Origin: Desulforapulum autotrophicum HRM2
GTDB lineage: Bacteria > Desulfobacterota > Desulfobacteria > Desulfobacterales > Desulfobacteraceae
Assembly: GCF_000020365.1 (NCBI RefSeq)
Contig: NC_012108.1
Span: 4,162,001 to 4,226,000, forward strand
Reading direction: 5' to 3'
Length of the DNA stretch: 64,000 bases
Numbering within the stretch: the first letter of the stretch is position 1; the number at the start of each line of letters is the position of its first letter. The translations under genes were made by a program, and so were the position numbers. Below the pieces are notes generated by a model. It was not told where the DNA came from and did no database searches. It worked only from the letters and a program-made list of their open reading frames with translations. Shown here piece after piece: positions 25,500 through 34,354 of the stretch.

Positions 25500-25909
25500 C
25501 AGTTTCCTCCTTCCTGGATGGCGTGGCGTAAAGTGGCCATTTTTCTCAGGAGCAGTTCGGTTGTGGTACGATACTTGATATTGTTTTCCACAAGGTTGGC
25601 CATCTCCGTATCAATGTTTACAGAATCAAGATGGTGAATATCCACATCCTGACTGACGCTGCCATCCATGGACATGGATGTTTGGCCGGCGCCGGAAAAA
25701 TGCCTGGCATCAGTCCTGGAGATCTTGTCGGGTGGTTCTTCAGCCATTGCCCGCTTCAAGGTCTTCTGAAAATCAAGGTCCTTTGGTTCATACCCGATGG
25801 TGTCCATGTTTGCGATGTTACCGGTTATCAGATTGTGGCGGCGTGCAGACACATCAAGGGAGGTGGAAAGCACCTCATAGGTTCTGTTAAATATTCTTGA
25901 ATCGCTCAT
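25499..25909 (-). CDS. flgB: FlgB, proximal rod protein
   Basis: This 136-residue protein has the rod-family N-terminus (YEVLSTSLDVSARRHNLITG, NIANMDTIGYEPKDLDFQKT) and C-terminus (EMANLVENNIKYRTTTELLL). It starts the flgB-flgC-fliE...fliJ-motE-like operon. A sigma-54 promoter lies 57 bp upstream, and GAGGAGT precedes the ATG. Confidence 0.95.
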   Translation of the reverse strand: MSDSRIFNRTYEVLSTSLDVSARRHNLITGNIANMDTIGYEPKDLDFQKTLKRAMAEEPPDKISRTDARHFSGAGQTSMSMDGSVSQDVDIHHLDSVNIDTEMANLVENNIKYRTTTELLLRKMATLRHAIQEGGN

Positions 25910-25965
25910 GGCACTCCTCGTAATTCCTTGATTTATTCTTGGTAATTCAACACTCGGAGATTAAA

Positions 25966-25983
25966 AAAGCAATTTATATGCCG
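25966..25983 (-). promoter_or_regulatory. Sigma-54 promoter of the flgB operon
   Basis: The minus strand reads TCGGCATATAAATTGCTTTT, with GG and GC 10 nt apart. The 14-nt core GGCATATAAATTGC is identical to that before the TPR gene (29991-30004). The expected start of transcription is near 25956. Confidence 0.75.
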
Positions 25984-25990
25984 ACAGCGA

Positions 25991-27358
25991 TCAGGAGGCG
26001 GTATTTTTTTTGTATTCGTTGAGTTTATTTCGCAGGGTACGGACGCTGATACCAAGTATCTTGGCAGCATGGGTGCGGTTTCCTTCAGTCTTGTCAAGGG
26101 TGTGGAAAATCATCTTCTCCTCCATCTCCCTCAGGGGTGAAAGGGCCATGTCATGGGGAAATCCGGAATCTTTTTCTGCACTGTCAGCCGGTTGGGGCAC
26201 CCCATCCATCAACAGATCACTGACATCGATCCTATCGGTATCACAAAGCAGAACCGCCCGGTGGATAATATTTTCCAGTTCCCTGACATTCCCGACAAAC
26301 GGCTGCTGCCTAAGCATTTCAACGGCTGTTTTCGTCATGGACTTGACACCCCTTGCGTCAAGAATGCTGTATTTGAGGATGAAGCAGTCGCACAGAAGCG
26401 CCAGATCCCCCAGACGATCACGCAGGGGGGGAATGACAAGGGGAATGGTGTTGAGCCGGTAGTAGAGATCCTCCCGGAACGCCTTGTCGGCAATGGCCTC
26501 CCGGATATCCCGGTTTGTGGTTGAAACCACCCTGACATCCACCGACACAGGCTCTGTGCCGCCCACACGGTCCACGACCTTTTCCTGGAGAACCCGCAGC
26601 AGTTTTGCCTGGAGGTGGAAGGGCATCTCAGTGATCTCATCCAGAAGCAGGGTACCGCGGTTGGCAAGTTCAAATTTCCCCGGCTTTTTTGACAGGGCCC
26701 CGGTAAAGGCACCCTTCTCATGGCCGAACAGCTCACTTTCCAGAAGGGTTTCAGGAAGGGCCGCACAATTGACGGCAACAAAGGGCATTTTACGACGGTT
26801 GCTTTGTTCATGGATAAATCGGGCAAAAAGCTCCTTACCCGTTCCACTCTCCCCCTGGATCAAAACCGAGGCCGTGGAATCCGCCACCCGTGCGGCAAGG
26901 TTCAAGAGCCTCTCCATTGAAGGGTCCTGGGTAACAATGGCAACAGGTTCCCCCCCCCGTTCAGGCCCTTTGCCCATGGGGTCTGATTCTTTTTTCCTGG
27001 AGAGTGCACGCCTGGCACAAAGTGCGATCAATTCCGGATCAACGGGTTTGATCAAAAAATCCATTGCTCCCTGTTTCATGGCATCCACGGCATCCGCCAC
27101 ACGGGCAGTGTCCGACACAAAGAGCAGCTCCGTGTCCGGAGCCTTCAACTTTATTTTTTCAAGAAAATCAATGGGAGAAAAATGGGGCGTAGAAAAATCG
27201 GCAACGATCATATCAAAATCATCCCGGGCGGTATAAAATGCTGCCTCAGCCCCATCAGGAGCAACGGTTATCTCAAACCCCAGATCTTCAAGATTGGTGG
27301 CGAACGCCATCCGTTCCCTGGGGTTTTCCCCTATAATAAGCGCCCGTTGAGCTGCCAT
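25991..27358 (-). CDS. Sigma-54 response regulator (FlbD/FleR type)
   Basis: This 455-residue NtrC-family protein has three domains. An N-terminal receiver (about 5-120) keeps the Asp (MIVADFSTPH) and Lys (FLIKPVD). A AAA+ domain has Walker A GESGTGKE and the sigma-54 contact loop GAFTGA. A C-terminal Fis-type helix-turn-helix follows (NRTHAAKILGISVRTLRNKL). The ATG at 27358 (MAAQRALIIGENPRERMAFA) has GGGGGTGG upstream and begins after the TPR gene ends; the reading to 27475 would overlap that gene. It lies directly upstream of the flgB promoter, so it is the likely activator of the four GG-N10-GC promoters found here. No partner kinase is visible in the window. Confidence 0.92.
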   Translation of the reverse strand: MAAQRALIIGENPRERMAFATNLEDLGFEITVAPDGAEAAFYTARDDFDMIVADFSTPHFSPIDFLEKIKLKAPDTELLFVSDTARVADAVDAMKQGAMDFLIKPVDPELIALCARRALSRKKESDPMGKGPERGGEPVAIVTQDPSMERLLNLAARVADSTASVLIQGESGTGKELFARFIHEQSNRRKMPFVAVNCAALPETLLESELFGHEKGAFTGALSKKPGKFELANRGTLLLDEITEMPFHLQAKLLRVLQEKVVDRVGGTEPVSVDVRVVSTTNRDIREAIADKAFREDLYYRLNTIPLVIPPLRDRLGDLALLCDCFILKYSILDARGVKSMTKTAVEMLRQQPFVGNVRELENIIHRAVLLCDTDRIDVSDLLMDGVPQPADSAEKDSGFPHDMALSPLREMEEKMIFHTLDKTEGNRTHAAKILGISVRTLRNKLNEYKKNTAS

Positions 27359-27377
27359 CAAAACCACCCCCGTACCA

Positions 27378-29930
27378 TCATGATTCCTTGACCTTTTCAG
27401 CCAGGTCAAGGGTGGCAAGCCTTTCTTTTGCAAGTCGTGCCCAAATGGAATCATCCAGGGAAGCAATACGCTCAAAGGCCTCCCTGGCCTTGGTCAACAC
27501 ATTTGCCTTCTGATAGGCATCCCCGAGCATGAACCCGACATCGGCACGGATGGTTTCACCACCGGTGAACTTTAGAGCCAGGGCAAAGGCTTCAGCAGCC
27601 TTGACATAAAGTTTCTGCTCAAGATAGGATTCGCCCAATTTGATATGGGTCGTTGCGAGCAGGTCATAATTATTTCCCGGAGCCAGGGCAAACTCCTTGG
27701 CCGCCTCAATCAGCTGGATTGACTCCCGGGGCAACTTTTTTTGAGCCTTGTACACCTCACCCTTGAGGAGAAGGATGTTTCCCTTTTCCATACGGTCCCC
27801 AGTCGCCCCATAGCCCGCATCAAGGGTTTTTTCAGCCTTTGCAAACATCTTTTTTCCCAGCAGGATATTGCCCATGCGCAGGGAGGCAGGACCCACCCTG
27901 GCACTTGTTGGAAAGCGTTTGATAAATCCCGCGAATATCTTGAGTGCATCCTCTTTACGATCTGTTTCATCCATGGCAACCCCAAGGCCAAAAAGAAGGG
28001 ACTCGGGCCGCTCATCCCGGGCATAGCGTTTATAGGCCTTGATCAGCTGATTAAACGCCTGCTCGTAAAGACGGCCCTCAAGGTAGGAAAGTCCTGCAGA
28101 CAGATAAATTTTTTCACTCTCCATCCTTTCAAATAAAGCATTTTTCTGTTCAAACTCCTGGAGTACATCCGGATAAAACCCCTTGCTCATTTTTCCATCA
28201 AAAAGGGCCTCGTAGGCACGCTGCATGAGCTTTACCGCCTCGTACCTCAGCCCCTGGGGATGGGTTGCAAGCAGATTTTCAATCTCCTTGATGCAATCTG
28301 CATAGGCGCCCTCTTTTTCATAAATTTCAGCAAGTCTCATCATGGCAACGCCAGCCAGGATATGGTCGGTAAAATCTCGTTTGACCATTTCATAAATCGC
28401 CTTTTTCTCTGCCATATCCGTCACCAGCAGTGCAAGCCCCATGGAACTGTTGAGAAACCCCTCTCCACCGGGATAGGTCTTGATGACCAGGCGATAGACG
28501 CTCTCAGCCCGTTTATTGTCCTTGTCAACGGCATAGGTTTCGGCAATGTCGGCAAGGATCATATCCTTACCGGGAATGTCAGGAAAAAGATTCAGAACCC
28601 GCATGAAATTTTCCCTGGCATTGGCCGTTTTGCCAAGCTCAAAACTTGACCTTCCAATACTCAACAGCAATTCTGGAGAATCATAGGTTTTTTCTGGATT
28701 GGACTTGATCAACTCGGTGAGGATTTTAAGGGAATCCAGGTAAAACCGCTTCTTGAACAATGCCTTTCCAATACCAATTCCTGCATCAACAACAGAACTG
28801 TTTTCCGGCAGATCCTCAAACACCTCTTTAAAATAGGCCAGGGCCTGGTCATTATAGCCCTTTGCATCATAAATCAGCCCAAGGTGATAAAGTACCTGGG
28901 CAAGACCTGGGTAATCCCTGTAATGATCCCTGATAATGGCAAAAAAACCTTCGGCAGCAGCAGGATTTTTAAGACGGGTATGAACGATTCCCAGGCCTGC
29001 AAGGGCAAAGGGAAGAAGGGGGGAATCAGGATAAGCCACAAGGGCATCCTGGAAGGCGGCCATGGCAGTCAGGTTCGCCCTGGAATCCTCGGGATCGGCA
29101 GTCATCAGGGCGGCATAGGCCCTTAAATAGTAGGCCGGTTCAAGGCAATCTGGATCCTTTGTTTCAATCACCTTTGCCAGCATCTCCCCTGCCGGACTCC
29201 ATAACCGCTTTTTAAGATAGGTTACAGCGCCAGTCATCTCCTGGGAACGGCAACCGTCAAGCCCCGCCTTGATCAGGATATCACCCATGTCACCCCGGTA
29301 GATTGAAACGGTTCGCGGCACAGACTTGGAGGCTTGCACCCCCTGGAGCCCAGCGGCAGGTTCCACAGGTACCTTTTGTACCTCCGGCCCGGAATGACCG
29401 GCATCCGGGGATGGTTTCAATTCCTCTCCAGTCCGTATGGACTGTGGCACAGGTTTTTTCAGGGCCTTCTTCAGGGCCCTCTTCAGGGGCTTCTTCAGGG
29501 GCTGTTCAGTACCCCTGTCCGAAAAGGACACCACAAGGGTTGACCCATTTTTTTCCCAGCCCGAGTCCACCCCCTTGAACGTACTGCGACCCGTTACCAC
29601 AAGGGCAAGAACACCATTGGCAAGCCCTTGAACAGCAACATCCCTGACAAGGTAACCCGGCTTTCCTCTTTTGGAAGAGATTCCCGGCGTATCAACGTCT
29701 TTAAAAGCAATGAGCACCTCTTTGCCATCGACCTTGATCACCTTGAACGGCACCCGGTCACTCAGGGTAACCCTGACAGTGGCCGGCCCATCGCCAATGG
29801 TTAACCCTTTAAGCGTTGCAGCCCCGGCATCTGACCCTTGAATTGAAAAAAAGAAAAAAACAACAAGGGAATATCGGACAATTGCTTGAACTATGGAATC
29901 AAATTTGATCATGGCCTCTACCATCTTCAT
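27378..29930 (-). CDS. Secreted AMIN-like/TPR envelope protein of the motility locus
   Basis: This 850-residue protein starts with a signal peptide (about 1-37, SLVVFFFFSIQGSDAGAA). A ~100-residue beta-rich AMIN-like domain follows (GPATVRVTLSDRVPFKVIKV), then a Lys/Pro/Leu-rich linker with repeated KKPLKRALKKALKKP. The rest (about 215-840) is a long series of tetratricopeptide repeats. AMIN domains bind peptidoglycan or envelope structures and TPRs bind proteins, so a periplasmic scaffold is likely. It resembles FimV-like polar hub layouts but lacks a visible LysM. It is just upstream of the sigma-54 regulator, under its own sigma-54 promoter, which ties it to flagellar expression. Function is inferred. 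Confidence 0.75.
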   Translation of the reverse strand: MKMVEAMIKFDSIVQAIVRYSLVVFFFFSIQGSDAGAATLKGLTIGDGPATVRVTLSDRVPFKVIKVDGKEVLIAFKDVDTPGISSKRGKPGYLVRDVAVQGLANGVLALVVTGRSTFKGVDSGWEKNGSTLVVSFSDRGTEQPLKKPLKRALKKALKKPVPQSIRTGEELKPSPDAGHSGPEVQKVPVEPAAGLQGVQASKSVPRTVSIYRGDMGDILIKAGLDGCRSQEMTGAVTYLKKRLWSPAGEMLAKVIETKDPDCLEPAYYLRAYAALMTADPEDSRANLTAMAAFQDALVAYPDSPLLPFALAGLGIVHTRLKNPAAAEGFFAIIRDHYRDYPGLAQVLYHLGLIYDAKGYNDQALAYFKEVFEDLPENSSVVDAGIGIGKALFKKRFYLDSLKILTELIKSNPEKTYDSPELLLSIGRSSFELGKTANARENFMRVLNLFPDIPGKDMILADIAETYAVDKDNKRAESVYRLVIKTYPGGEGFLNSSMGLALLVTDMAEKKAIYEMVKRDFTDHILAGVAMMRLAEIYEKEGAYADCIKEIENLLATHPQGLRYEAVKLMQRAYEALFDGKMSKGFYPDVLQEFEQKNALFERMESEKIYLSAGLSYLEGRLYEQAFNQLIKAYKRYARDERPESLLFGLGVAMDETDRKEDALKIFAGFIKRFPTSARVGPASLRMGNILLGKKMFAKAEKTLDAGYGATGDRMEKGNILLLKGEVYKAQKKLPRESIQLIEAAKEFALAPGNNYDLLATTHIKLGESYLEQKLYVKAAEAFALALKFTGGETIRADVGFMLGDAYQKANVLTKAREAFERIASLDDSIWARLAKERLATLDLAEKVKES

Positions 29931-29988
29931 CTATCGTTCACCTGGGTGACTGAAAACCGCCTGTCGTTGAAACACCAGACAGACAAAG

Positions 29989-30006
29989 ATGCAATTTATA
30001 TGCCTG
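29989..30006 (-). promoter_or_regulatory. Sigma-54 promoter of the TPR gene
   Basis: The minus strand reads CAGGCATATAAATTGCATC, GG and GC 10 nt apart, with a core identical to that of the flgB promoter. The predicted start is about 29979, some 50 bp before the gene's ATG at 29930. Confidence 0.7.
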
Positions 30007-30056
30007 ATTCGTTTTAAATGAAACATCAGCCAGTTGAGATAAGTCAGTAGACGATT

Positions 30057-30156
30057 TTTTTATATGAAACACTCGCCAAAGCAGTGTCAATGATGGTGTT
30101 TCAAAATTCGTTGAGGTCGGAGCCATACCTCGCTCCGGCCGTGCCGGTTATAAAAA
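30057..30156. repeat. REP-like palindromic repeat downstream of the sigma-54 activator gene
   Basis: The pattern is ATATGAAACAC...GTGTTTCA, then AATTCGTTGAGG, a GGAGC/GCTCC hairpin and GGTTATAAA. It matches the repeat family at 34404, 38265, 38350, 51506 and 51804. The TAA stop of the gene at 30148-31209 lies inside its GGTTATAAA end. The rest of the 217-bp gap holds the sigma-54 promoter of the TPR gene. Confidence 0.6.
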
Positions 30157-31209
30157 AGGCCCTTCCAACTCCTGCTCAATACAAAGCTTCTTGATTTTTT
30201 CAACCAGGGTGGTCCGGTTCATCTTGAGCATTTCAGCAGCCCGGGCCTTCACCCAGTTCGTTTCGTTCAACGCGTGGAGAATCATTGATCGCTGGAACGA
30301 TTCAACGGCATCGTTGAATCCCACCCCGCTTTTAAACACAGCCGCCATCATGGGCAATTCTCCAGATGGAGAAGTGTTCGTCATGTGATCGGGAAGATGG
30401 GAGGGATCAATCAGGTCTTCTTCAACCAGCACAGATATGCGTTCCATGAGATTCTCAAGTTCCCGTATATTGCCGGGCCAGTGGTAGGCTGACATGATGG
30501 CCAGCACCTCATCGGAGAAAGTTTTGGGTCTGTAGTTGTAGACCCTCTGTCCAAGTCTCCGCTGAAAATGTTCCAACAGCAGTGGAATGTCTGCAACCCG
30601 CTCCCTCAGGGGTGGAATGTGAAGGGGAATCACATTGAGCCTGTAGAACAGATCTTCCCGAAAGGTACCTTCCTCCATGGACTGGGAAAGATCCTTGTTT
30701 GTGGCTGAGATGATCCGGATATCCACGTCCACGGATGTGGTTCCGCCAACCCGCTCAATACAACGCTCCTGGAGGGCACGCAGCAGTTTCACCTGGAGGT
30801 CCGGGCTCATATCTCCAATTTCGTCAAGGAACACCGTGCCCTTGTCTGCAAGTTCGAATCTGCCGACTCTGGATCGGTGTGCTCCGGTAAAGGCCCCTTT
30901 TTCATGGCCGAACAGTTCGCTTTCCAGAAGTTCGCCGGGTATGGCCCCGCAGTTGATGATGACAATGGGACCTTCACTTCTGAAACTATTGGTATGGATG
31001 GCCCTTGCAATGAGCTCTTTGCCCGTCCCACTCTCTCCGGTTATAAGAACCGACGAGTCTGATACGGAAACTTTTTTCACCACATTCAGAAGATCTATTA
31101 TCGGTTTACTGGCGCCCGCAATTTCATCAAAGACAAACACCTTGGACCGGGATTCATCGTCCGGTTTAATCGGAGCGGATCTATCCTTCGTTGAAACATT
31201 CGGCATCAT
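30148..31209 (-). CDS. Sigma-54 activator without receiver domain (FleQ-like)
   Basis: This 353-residue protein is a AAA+ enhancer-binding protein. It has a short N-terminus (~27 residues) and no receiver, then the AAA+ domain (Walker A GESGTGKE at about 58; sigma-54 loop GAFTGAH; VFLDEIGDMSPDLQVKLLRA) and a C-terminal Fis-type helix-turn-helix (WVKARAAEMLKMNRTTLVEK). Lacking a receiver, it cannot be switched by phosphorylation in cis. The AAA+ domain could be controlled by a partner such as FlhG or c-di-GMP, as known for FleQ, but that is inference. It is cotranscribed with cheY and cheX (4-nt overlap with cheY) and may be the flagellar master regulator. Confidence 0.88.
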   Translation of the reverse strand: MMPNVSTKDRSAPIKPDDESRSKVFVFDEIAGASKPIIDLLNVVKKVSVSDSSVLITGESGTGKELIARAIHTNSFRSEGPIVIINCGAIPGELLESELFGHEKGAFTGAHRSRVGRFELADKGTVFLDEIGDMSPDLQVKLLRALQERCIERVGGTTSVDVDIRIISATNKDLSQSMEEGTFREDLFYRLNVIPLHIPPLRERVADIPLLLEHFQRRLGQRVYNYRPKTFSDEVLAIMSAYHWPGNIRELENLMERISVLVEEDLIDPSHLPDHMTNTSPSGELPMMAAVFKSGVGFNDAVESFQRSMILHALNETNWVKARAAEMLKMNRTTLVEKIKKLCIEQELEGPFL

Positions 31210-31580
31210 TTCAAAATCTTTGTTAATTTTTCAGATATTGCTTCAGCCGTAAACGGCTTGACAACATAGTTTGACACACCTGCCTGGACAGCCTCGATGA
31301 CATTCTGTTTCTGGGCCTCAGCTGTGACCATGAGAAAGGGTGTTTTCTTGTACCGGTCACTTGCCCGAACCGATTTCAACAGTTCCAGCCCGGTCATTTT
31401 AGGCATGTTCCAGTCTGATATGATAAGATCAACAGACTGCCTGTCCAACACCTCCAGGGCCGTGGTTCCATCATCTGCCTCAAGAATATTTTTAAAGCCG
31501 ATCTGCTTTAAGATGTTCTTGAGTATCCGGCGCATGGTCGCAAAGTCGTCCACAATAAGAATCTTTATGGATGTGTCCAT
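31206..31580 (-). CDS. cheY: CheY-like response regulator
   Basis: This 124-residue protein is a single receiver domain. It has the acidic pair (ILIVDDFATMRRILKNILKQ), the phosphorylatable Asp (DLIISDWNMPKMTG), Thr (LMVTAEAQ) and Lys (VVKPFT). The sequence is close to chemotaxis CheY, and its neighbours are CheX, PilZ and the flagellar genes. It would bind the FliM N-terminus when phosphorylated. AGGAGG lies before the ATG; it overlaps the activator gene by 4 nt. No cheA is in the window. Confidence 0.9.
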   Translation of the reverse strand: MDTSIKILIVDDFATMRRILKNILKQIGFKNILEADDGTTALEVLDRQSVDLIISDWNMPKMTGLELLKSVRASDRYKKTPFLMVTAEAQKQNVIEAVQAGVSNYVVKPFTAEAISEKLTKILK

Positions 31581-31617
31581 TGCCTAAAATTTCCTCCTTT
31601 ATGGTTGCAGCGTTGGG

Positions 31618-32079
31618 CTATCGCTCAAAGCAGACTTCAATGGTAAAACTGCCCTCTCCGACAAAGAAAGGGATGGCAATCCTTGGGCCATTTGTATAAT
31701 GGGAAATGCTGTGATTCTTTCCGGTTATCACCGAGGGGATGGCTGCCTTGAAGATTTTTCCCGTATCTTCAAGCTCTTTCCTTGCCTGTCCTGAAATCAT
31801 GTTGGTCAGCTCTCCAACAGCATCGGCAATTTCGCTGTTGAGCGATTCCATCTTCTCCCCAAACATATTTGAAACAATGTTAAGAATACAATCCCCCTGA
31901 AAAGTCACGGAAATGGTACCATTGGTTACGCCGGTCAACCCGATGACACCGGTCACATCCCCCCTTGCCACATTGTCCTTTTTAAGATAAGGTTTTCCCG
32001 CTTTAACCGTTACAAACGCCATGGTTTCGAGAACATTGGTTGTCGCATTGATAAAAGGATTTATCAAACTTACATCCAT
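31618..32079 (-). CDS. cheX: CheX-like CheY-P phosphatase
   Basis: This 153-residue protein has the CheC/CheX/FliY phosphatase fold. The active-site ExxN helix is visible as DAVGELTNMISGQARKELED. One such helix, as in CheX, is present (CheC has two). CheX removes phosphate from CheY-P in studied systems. It lies 37 bp before cheY, and 67 bp downstream of the PilZ gene. Confidence 0.87.
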   Translation of the reverse strand: MDVSLINPFINATTNVLETMAFVTVKAGKPYLKKDNVARGDVTGVIGLTGVTNGTISVTFQGDCILNIVSNMFGEKMESLNSEIADAVGELTNMISGQARKELEDTGKIFKAAIPSVITGKNHSISHYTNGPRIAIPFFVGEGSFTIEVCFER

Positions 32080-32146
32080 ATCATCCCTTCCAAATTACAC
32101 CCCTCCGCGGTGGAACTTTCTGCCCATAAATCATGCAGCCCACGTT

Positions 32147-32485
32147 TCAATCATCACTGTTATAAAGCATTATATTTTTCAGATGGGCATAGGTTTCAAG
32201 TTCCATGGACTCAAAGGAGATACCCAGTCCAGAGGAAAGCACCCTTGCAACCCTTGCCTTCATGGAAAGTTCGATACGCTCACTTCCCCCTGTTAAAAAA
32301 ATTTTCACACCACACTGGGTTCCAGGCTCAAGCAGGGTGTCGGTTTTGACAAACACCCCACTGAGACTTATGTCACGGGAGCTTCCCCTTGCCTCAATCT
32401 TTGCGTCAATGGCCGTCAAAATGATCAAGGTCGAAAACGTCACCCGGGTATGTCTTCGCCTATCTCCACCTCTGGGGATATCCAT
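32147..32485 (-). CDS. PilZ-domain protein
   Basis: This 112-residue protein begins with an Arg-rich stretch RGGDRRRHTR followed by the DxSxxG-type motif (RDISLSGVFVKTD), together the c-di-GMP-binding signature of PilZ domains. Whether it binds c-di-GMP is untested. It precedes cheX and may link c-di-GMP to motility, in line with the HD-GYP gene next to it. The 141-bp gap upstream (32486-32626) holds no clear promoter. Confidence 0.85.
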   Translation of the reverse strand: MDIPRGGDRRRHTRVTFSTLIILTAIDAKIEARGSSRDISLSGVFVKTDTLLEPGTQCGVKIFLTGGSERIELSMKARVARVLSSGLGISFESMELETYAHLKNIMLYNSDD

Positions 32486-32626
32486 TGCAGCCCCTTTCCA
32501 TACCTGTTGTTAACCACAAAACCATCACGCAAATAAAGCTACCATAATTTATTACCCTTAACAAGCCATTATCCCCTCCTGGGGAGCGGGTAGCACCGGC
32601 AGCAAAAAACGGCAAAAAAATAAAAC

Positions 32627-34123
32627 TTATATTTTATCCGCTATGCCCAGAAAAACAGTCACCACCCCAGGGTCAAACTGAGTGCCTCCCGCCTTTTCAA
32701 TTGTCGAAAGCACTTTTGACTTTTCCATGCGCCTTCGATAGGACCGGTCTGAAGCCATTGCATCAAACACGTCGGCCACGGATAAAATTCTGGAAAGCTT
32801 GGGGATAGTAAGACCTGAAAGACCGTCGGGGTAGCCTGTGCCGTCATAGCGTTCATGGTGGTGGCGGATAATTTCCTGTTCCCGGTCCCACAGCCCTAAC
32901 TTTCCCACGATATCAGCACCAATGGCCGGATGCTCTTTAATCTTTTCATACTCGTCCGGGGTAAGCCTTCCCGGTTTCAACAATATGTCGTCCCGGATAC
33001 CGATCTTACCGATGTCATGGAGGCGACCTGCAAATTTGAGAATCGAAAGTTCTTCTTCCTCACACCCCATCTCCTGGCCGATCGTATGGGCGATTTCAGC
33101 CACCCGTTCCGAGTGTTTCATGGTATAGGGGTCCCTTGCCTCAAGGGCTGCAACAAAGGCATACAGGGTTGAAAAAAGGTTGTCGTAAATATTCTCGTAA
33201 AGGGCAATACTTTCAATGGCAGAGGCAGCTTTTTGCGTGATAAAATTCATGTAGTAAATATCCTTATCTCCAAACCGTCTCTCACCGGCAAAGATGGATG
33301 CAGTCACCATACCAAAGGTCTTTTCCCTGATTTTAAGTGGTACTGCCATGAACGAAAGTACATTGCGTGCAAGCAGTTCGTTGTCCCTGGCCCGGGCAAC
33401 AAGGCAGGCTTTGTTGTCCTTGACAACCCCTGTAAAGAACGCTTTTTCCCCGGGGGACAGGGCCGTGTTGCCTTGGAAGGCGTCATCGGAACCCGCCATG
33501 GGAAAAAACGAACTGTCCTGCTCGGTGTAAGTATAAAAGGTCACCTGGTCTGCTGTAACCACCTCCCGGCCCAGGGCTACGACCGTATTAAAAATCTCAT
33601 CACTTGAGGCAGTGCTTGAGAAATCCTCCATGATCCGGTTGAGGGTGTTGACCTCATCTATCCTCACCAGAAGCTGATTGTTCAGGGCATTTAAACGTTC
33701 CTGGCGCTCCACCTCCTCCCTGAGGATGAGATTTTCAACAAAAAGCCCCCGTTCCCTGATGATCCGCTTATACGAGAGTTCCATCTGCTCAAGGTTTACG
33801 GGTTTTACAAGAAAATCCACAACACCGTTCTTCAAGGTTCTGATGGTGTTGTCAAGGGAAGGGTAACCGGTCATGATGACAATGGGCAGGGTATTATCGA
33901 TCCCCCTTATCCTTTCTGCAAGTTCAAGACCATCCATTTCAGGCATGTTGATGTCAGTAAAACAGCATCCAATTTTTACCTGTTTTATGATCTCAATGGC
34001 TTCGATCCCGTTTCTTGCCGTGTACACATCATATCCCTTACGCTCGAAATACTCTTCAGAGACATCCAGTATACCCTCTTCGTCGTCCACCACAAGAATT
34101 GTATCTTTAGCGTTATTCGTCAT
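32627..34123 (-). CDS. Response regulator with GAF and HD-GYP domains (c-di-GMP phosphodiesterase)
   Basis: This 498-residue protein has a receiver (about 8-125, with CCFTDINMPEMDG and FLVKPVN), a coiled coil and a GAF domain (about 165-305). The C-terminal HD-GYP domain is intact: HSERVAEIAHTIGQEM, LHDIGKIGIRDDILLKPG, and HHERYDGTGYPDGLSG. HD-GYP enzymes degrade c-di-GMP, so phosphorylation probably adjusts its level to favour motility. A sigma-28-like promoter is upstream, so its expression may follow FliA. Confidence 0.93.
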   Translation of the reverse strand: MTNNAKDTILVVDDEEGILDVSEEYFERKGYDVYTARNGIEAIEIIKQVKIGCCFTDINMPEMDGLELAERIRGIDNTLPIVIMTGYPSLDNTIRTLKNGVVDFLVKPVNLEQMELSYKRIIRERGLFVENLILREEVERQERLNALNNQLLVRIDEVNTLNRIMEDFSSTASSDEIFNTVVALGREVVTADQVTFYTYTEQDSSFFPMAGSDDAFQGNTALSPGEKAFFTGVVKDNKACLVARARDNELLARNVLSFMAVPLKIREKTFGMVTASIFAGERRFGDKDIYYMNFITQKAASAIESIALYENIYDNLFSTLYAFVAALEARDPYTMKHSERVAEIAHTIGQEMGCEEEELSILKFAGRLHDIGKIGIRDDILLKPGRLTPDEYEKIKEHPAIGADIVGKLGLWDREQEIIRHHHERYDGTGYPDGLSGLTIPKLSRILSVADVFDAMASDRSYRRRMEKSKVLSTIEKAGGTQFDPGVVTVFLGIADKI

Positions 34124-34167
34124 TCCCTGCCATCCATGACTCTTTTTAAAACGTAAACAGTTGGTTT

Positions 34168-34193
34168 ATATCGGCGTCATACTAAACCATTTA
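34168..34193 (-). promoter_or_regulatory. FliA (sigma-28)-like promoter of the HD-GYP gene
   Basis: The minus strand has TAAA, a 14-nt spacer and GCCGATAT, close to the FliA consensus TAAA-N15-GCCGATAA. It is 45 bp upstream of the HD-GYP start. The one-nucleotide shorter spacer keeps this tentative. Confidence 0.45.
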
Positions 34194-34308
34194 CCCCTTC
34201 AATGCAAAACAAATCAACCCGGGCACTTGCCGATCTTTTTTGCCCGAAATTCTTTAATCCCGCGCATTTATGGACAGGTCAGGCAGGGCAATTCAGACAA
34301 ACCGACCT

Positions 34309-34354
34309 AAGAATATAATTCGATTAAAAATCAATTTTACAGAACTATATTCTT
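34309..34354 (+). promoter_or_regulatory. Inverted-repeat operator candidate for the Lrp-type gene
   Basis: AAGAATATA (34309-34317) and its exact inverse TATATTCTT (34346-34354) overlap the start of the -35 region at 34353. Such a palindrome beside the promoter fits negative autoregulation by an Lrp/AsnC regulator. It is inference. Confidence 0.4.

Noticed and set aside
32486-32626. Sigma-54-like GG-GC site before the PilZ gene
   Set aside because: The gap is 11 nt, not 10, so the required spacing is not met.
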